Source: an uncultured Prevotella sp.
GTDB lineage: Bacteria; Bacteroidota; Bacteroidia; Bacteroidales; Bacteroidaceae
Assembly (NCBI GenBank): GCA_905233425.1
Contig: CAJOEC010000015.1
Span: 1 to 50,964 of the forward strand
Direction of reading: 5' to 3'
DNA: 50,964 nucleotides
The notes under the pieces were generated by a model. That model was not told the origin of the DNA. It saw only the letters and a list, made by a program, of their open reading frames with translations, and ran no database searches. Shown one piece after another: positions 49,501 to 50,964 of this stretch. The first letter of the stretch is position 1. Each line of letters begins with the position of its first letter. A program made the translations under genes and the position numbers.

Positions 49501-49942
49501 AGTAAACGGTTAATGCTGAAATATATATTCTCTTACCTGAAGTAGTTCCCGTAACAGTTAACATAACAGAATTAGTAGAACCGGACCAAGTAAAGGAAGA
49601 AGAATCATAAGAGCCTACACTAAATACTCCATTATCAGCGGTCATACCATTGGCGAAAGTAAAAACAATCGAAGTAATAGTCTTTTCAGAACTGAAAACT
49701 ATAGTGTTACCTGTTGTCTTACCACTTGCAGCCTGATACAGACGCAACTGCCCACTGCTAATTGCAGGATTTGAAGTTCCGTCACCTTTAGAACAAACAA
49801 TTGAAATAGGGGAGACACCACCTTCATTTAGTGCTTGGCTGGGAGTAATGTCAACAGATTTTGTTTCTGCCCACGCACTTCCTCCTCCGAGCAATACTGC
49901 GAGGAGCAGGATCCAAGATTTAAGTAATTTTTTTTGTCTCAT
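46541..49942 (-). CDS. Large secreted multidomain surface protein (Ig-like, BACON, sorting-type C-terminus)
   Basis: The 1133 residues start with a signal peptide ending GGGSAWAETK. Domains seem to be: an Ig-like region (about 155-255), a beta-rich module (262-410), a chitobiase-type C-terminal module (ATITCGTDGATIYYSYDNAT), a bacterial Ig-like domain (AVAWSGNNDAVATIDATTG), an OB-like module (KVYVHGIISKVDDYNNLYGS), a BACON-like domain (AEWISNIAVTADKVTFTTTA), another beta-rich module and a C-terminal NGEVYNLQGQRVMKAQKGLY tail common in Prevotella secreted proteins. It may be anchored or sorted by that tail. No catalytic domain is seen, so adhesion or glycan binding is likely. Its base use is less GC-rich than the PUL genes. 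Confidence 0.87.
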   Translation of the reverse strand: MRQKKLLKSWILLLAVLLGGGSAWAETKSVDITPSQALNEGGVSPISIVCSKGDGTSNPAISSGQLRLYQAASGKTTGNTIVFSSEKTITSIVFTFANGMTADNGVFSVGSYDSSSFTWSGSTNSVMLTVTGTTSGKRIYISALTVYYEDGNGGGSSTLDDCDLALTNSPIALSFDLYNNADAQVINYTTSSTGAVSVSESEYVETEVNEDAKTITVTPKKKTKGEQTITVSQAADENYKAGSTTFTVTISDSTPKTGGWVKTDLADLAEGDVFVIVGNNGSNYAMSNDNGASAAPTAVAVTVEDDEITSEVEDNVKWNISYNSNDATYTFYPNGSTTTWLYCTNTNNGVRVGTNSNKSFRKSTENVGYLINSETSRYIGIYESQDWRCYGTVNSNITGQTFAFYKYDDNATVKKPVITVPETFIGSTTATITCGTDGATIYYSYDNATWIEYTTALTITETTTIYAKAVKDGNESEVVHKTTTKTLATPTVTIDATGIMNTNVYEGTAAGTLTATVTYNDAAVESAAVAWSGNNDAVATIDATTGVVTLVAAGSVTFTATFAGNADYNEATATYKMTVTNSDPNGPGTENNPYTVVEAIAFINTLGTSTSTNKVYVHGIISKVDDYNNLYGSITYWISDDGTTADQMQVYSGKGLNGANFSSVKDLSVGDIVTVKGNVKMYNGTPEFDKNNELVSLSHVEKPVINAENVELAYDATSGEIGYTISNPVDGQNLTAVSTAEWISNIAVTADKVTFTTTANEGNTARTATITLSYEGANDKDVTVTQAKYVAPDVPVDPAKAGVGAFVKVTSTADITAGNYLIVAEDFGVAFDGSRDEDNMDKVENIITVAIVDDKIASTSATVAATFTIQPSGSLKSASGVYIGKAANSNGLDTDDEEALPNTFAIDDNGNAVITSKGNCTLRYNKASDQKRFRYYKSGQQPIQLYKYDATATIPTVAVTVSDAGYATYCSTSNLYFGAVEGLTAYKATVSGTQVSFSEVEKVPASEGVLLKAEAGTYDVPVIESAAALTDNAFIGVTEVTPDVPAGIFVLLKGDKGVGFYKTNNAFTVGANTAYLPALESARSFIGLDEATAIDGIAAETMANGEVYNLQGQRVMKAQKGLYIMDGKKVLVK

Positions 49943-50020
49943 AATAAAACTGTTTTATTAAGTTAATAATGTTGATTGTATGTTCTTTATTTTTGTGTGC
50001 GATTAACGTTTTTGTCTCTC

Positions 50021-50443
50021 CTATTTCTCGTTAAAAAGTAAGTCCAACCCTTGTTTGCGATAGAACGGGAATCGTGTATCGCTTGATATAAGTGTCATTC
50101 TCTCCGTAATGGCATGAGAAATGATGATATGGTCAGACGGATCCTTGTGCCCGTGCTGAATATATGGTCGCAAACGTGAATATGTCTCCATGTGCTCACG
50201 TTTAAGCGGAAGAATACGTATATAATAGAAATCTTCAATAGATTTGACCATATCTTCTGCTGTTTTCCATAGGCGTGTATCAAAACTTTTGTTGAAGAAT
50301 CCAACTATGAGTTCCCGCACAGTCTCTGCACTGACATTAAGTTCGGCATCCGGCTCTCTAATGGCATAATAAACATCCTCTGACAACAGGCCTGGGTCTG
50401 TTGTCAAATATATAAAGATGTTGGTGTCTAAAAGATAGCGCAT
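50021..50443 (-). CDS. vapC: PIN domain toxin (VapC-like)
   Basis: The 140 residues carry the PIN-domain acidic residues: Asp in LLDTNIFIYL, Glu in AETVRELIVGF, Asp in HKDPSDHIIISHA and Asp in LISSDTRF. Toxins of this type are ribonucleases that cut tRNA or rRNA and are held in check by the antitoxin. It begins 5 bp after the antitoxin stop. Length is normal. Confidence 0.9.
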   Translation of the reverse strand: MRYLLDTNIFIYLTTDPGLLSEDVYYAIREPDAELNVSAETVRELIVGFFNKSFDTRLWKTAEDMVKSIEDFYYIRILPLKREHMETYSRLRPYIQHGHKDPSDHIIISHAITERMTLISSDTRFPFYRKQGLDLLFNEK

Positions 50444-50448
50444 AAATG

Positions 50449-50649
50449 TTATATCATGAAAGCAGGGTCGTAGATTCTGAGATGGCCTTGAGTTTTTCTG
50501 GCCTGCTCAATATATTTGTTACCTGCTGGCAGAGAGTTATAGAGTGCCCTCCTCTCCTCTACGGTGAGTTTTCTTTTCTTCGACCTCCTCCTTGGAGCTG
50601 TCGCAGTTATTTTTGATGCTGATGTCGTTTCCATTGTTCGCGTTATCAA
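50449..50649 (-). CDS. Antitoxin partner of the PIN toxin
   Basis: The 66 residues contain a strongly basic stretch (PRRRSKKRKLT) and a C-terminus GHLRIYDPAFMI that could bind the toxin. No DNA-binding fold is clear. A start at 50634 (METTSASK) is equally possible. The call rests on size, position and the toxin next to it. Confidence 0.8.
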   Translation of the reverse strand: MITRTMETTSASKITATAPRRRSKKRKLTVEERRALYNSLPAGNKYIEQARKTQGHLRIYDPAFMI

Positions 50650-50680
50650 GTATTCTTAAAGGTATTACTAAAGTTCGCTG

Positions 50681-50711
50681 CAAAGATACTCATTATTTGT
50701 GTAACGGCAAA
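50681..50711 (-). promoter_or_regulatory. Promoter of the PIN toxin-antitoxin pair
   Basis: On the minus strand TTTG (50708-50711), 19 bp, then TATCTTTG (50681-50688) matches the Bacteroidetes consensus. The leader would be about 25-45 bases. Confidence 0.7.
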
Positions 50712-50816
50712 ATAATATTGGGGAAAATGTTCAAAAAAGGTGCAATTTGTTGTTTCTTCTCTCGGACAGAGTGAAAATGTTCCCCTGTCTTTACATCTGG
50801 CCAGACACCTATTTTT

Positions 50817-50870
50817 GGAAACGAATGTGAATAATATGAATAATCTATTCCACCAATATTTATAATATTG
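50817..50870. repeat. Partial copy of the GGAAACGAAT palindrome
   Basis: About 49 bp match 46009-46057 with few changes. Apart from this copy and the toxin-antitoxin promoter I see no gene in 50650-50964. Confidence 0.85.
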
Positions 50871-50964
50871 ATTATCCGCAAAGAAGTGCAATTGACCTTT
50901 CATTAACATATAATTGCCATGTAATTGAACATTAATTGTACATTAATTCAACTTCCGCAAGATT

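Noticed and set aside
1..50964. tRNA or rRNA genes
   Set aside because: I looked for the T-loop motif and for rRNA-like blocks on both strands by eye and saw none; a covariance-model scan would be more sensitive.

Overview
The window looks like a chromosomal segment of a Bacteroidales bacterium, most likely a Prevotella-type gut or rumen species. The signs are a SusC/SusD pair, Bacteroidetes-type -7 promoter elements (TAnnTTTG), a bamD-rpoZ-DUF4293 cluster typical of the order, many secreted glycan-degrading enzymes, lipoproteins with short SGCS-type lipoboxes, and a C-terminal tail of the kind common in Prevotella secreted proteins. No rRNA, tRNA, CRISPR array or complete insertion sequence was seen.

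Layout. 1-635 holds repeats and an orphan promoter. 636-6849 is mostly housekeeping on the minus strand: a small unknown protein, EngB, DUF4293, RpoZ, BamD, a plus-strand lipoprotein, a LOG protein, HisB and a membrane protein. 6975-8932 is a Septu-like (PtuA/PtuB) anti-phage pair whose HNH gene carries an in-frame amber codon. 9382-11442 is htpG behind a sigma-54-like promoter. 11422-13891 is an SGNH/MBOAT acetylation pair, followed by a guanine-deaminase-like gene. 14568-26908 is a five-gene plus-strand operon (GH31, GH43, GH3, esterase, GH78 fused to a sialidase-like domain). 27394-30408 is a GH2 enzyme with its own promoter. 30536-33001 is a secreted LamG/dockerin-like protein. 33152-41957 contains a DUF5123-like lipoprotein, an AAA-nuclease gene and SusC/SusD. 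41995-43858 is a broken patatin. 43956-45964 holds an unrecognised overlapping gene pair and an outer-membrane beta-barrel. 46184-49942 holds a small peptide gene and a large multidomain surface protein. 50021-50649 is a PIN toxin-antitoxin pair.

Together, 14568-41957 reads as a polysaccharide utilisation locus for a branched plant cell-wall glycan. SusC/D and the beta-helix lipoprotein would bind and import oligosaccharides, while the GH31, GH43, GH3, GH78, GH2 and esterase would trim side chains. The GH78 and the DUF5123-like protein point towards pectin; GH3, GH31, GH43 and the esterase would also fit xylan or xyloglucan. No regulator of the locus lies in the window.

The most striking feature is that several families of short palindromic or tandem repeats sit inside the open reading frames of this locus, always in frame. 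They add about 200 residues in eight places to one enzyme, build the linker of the GH78-sialidase fusion, form the signal peptide of SusD and supply stop codons. The same families occur between genes elsewhere, but htpG, the MBOAT gene and SusC are free of them. The second notable feature is the amber-split PtuB homologue.
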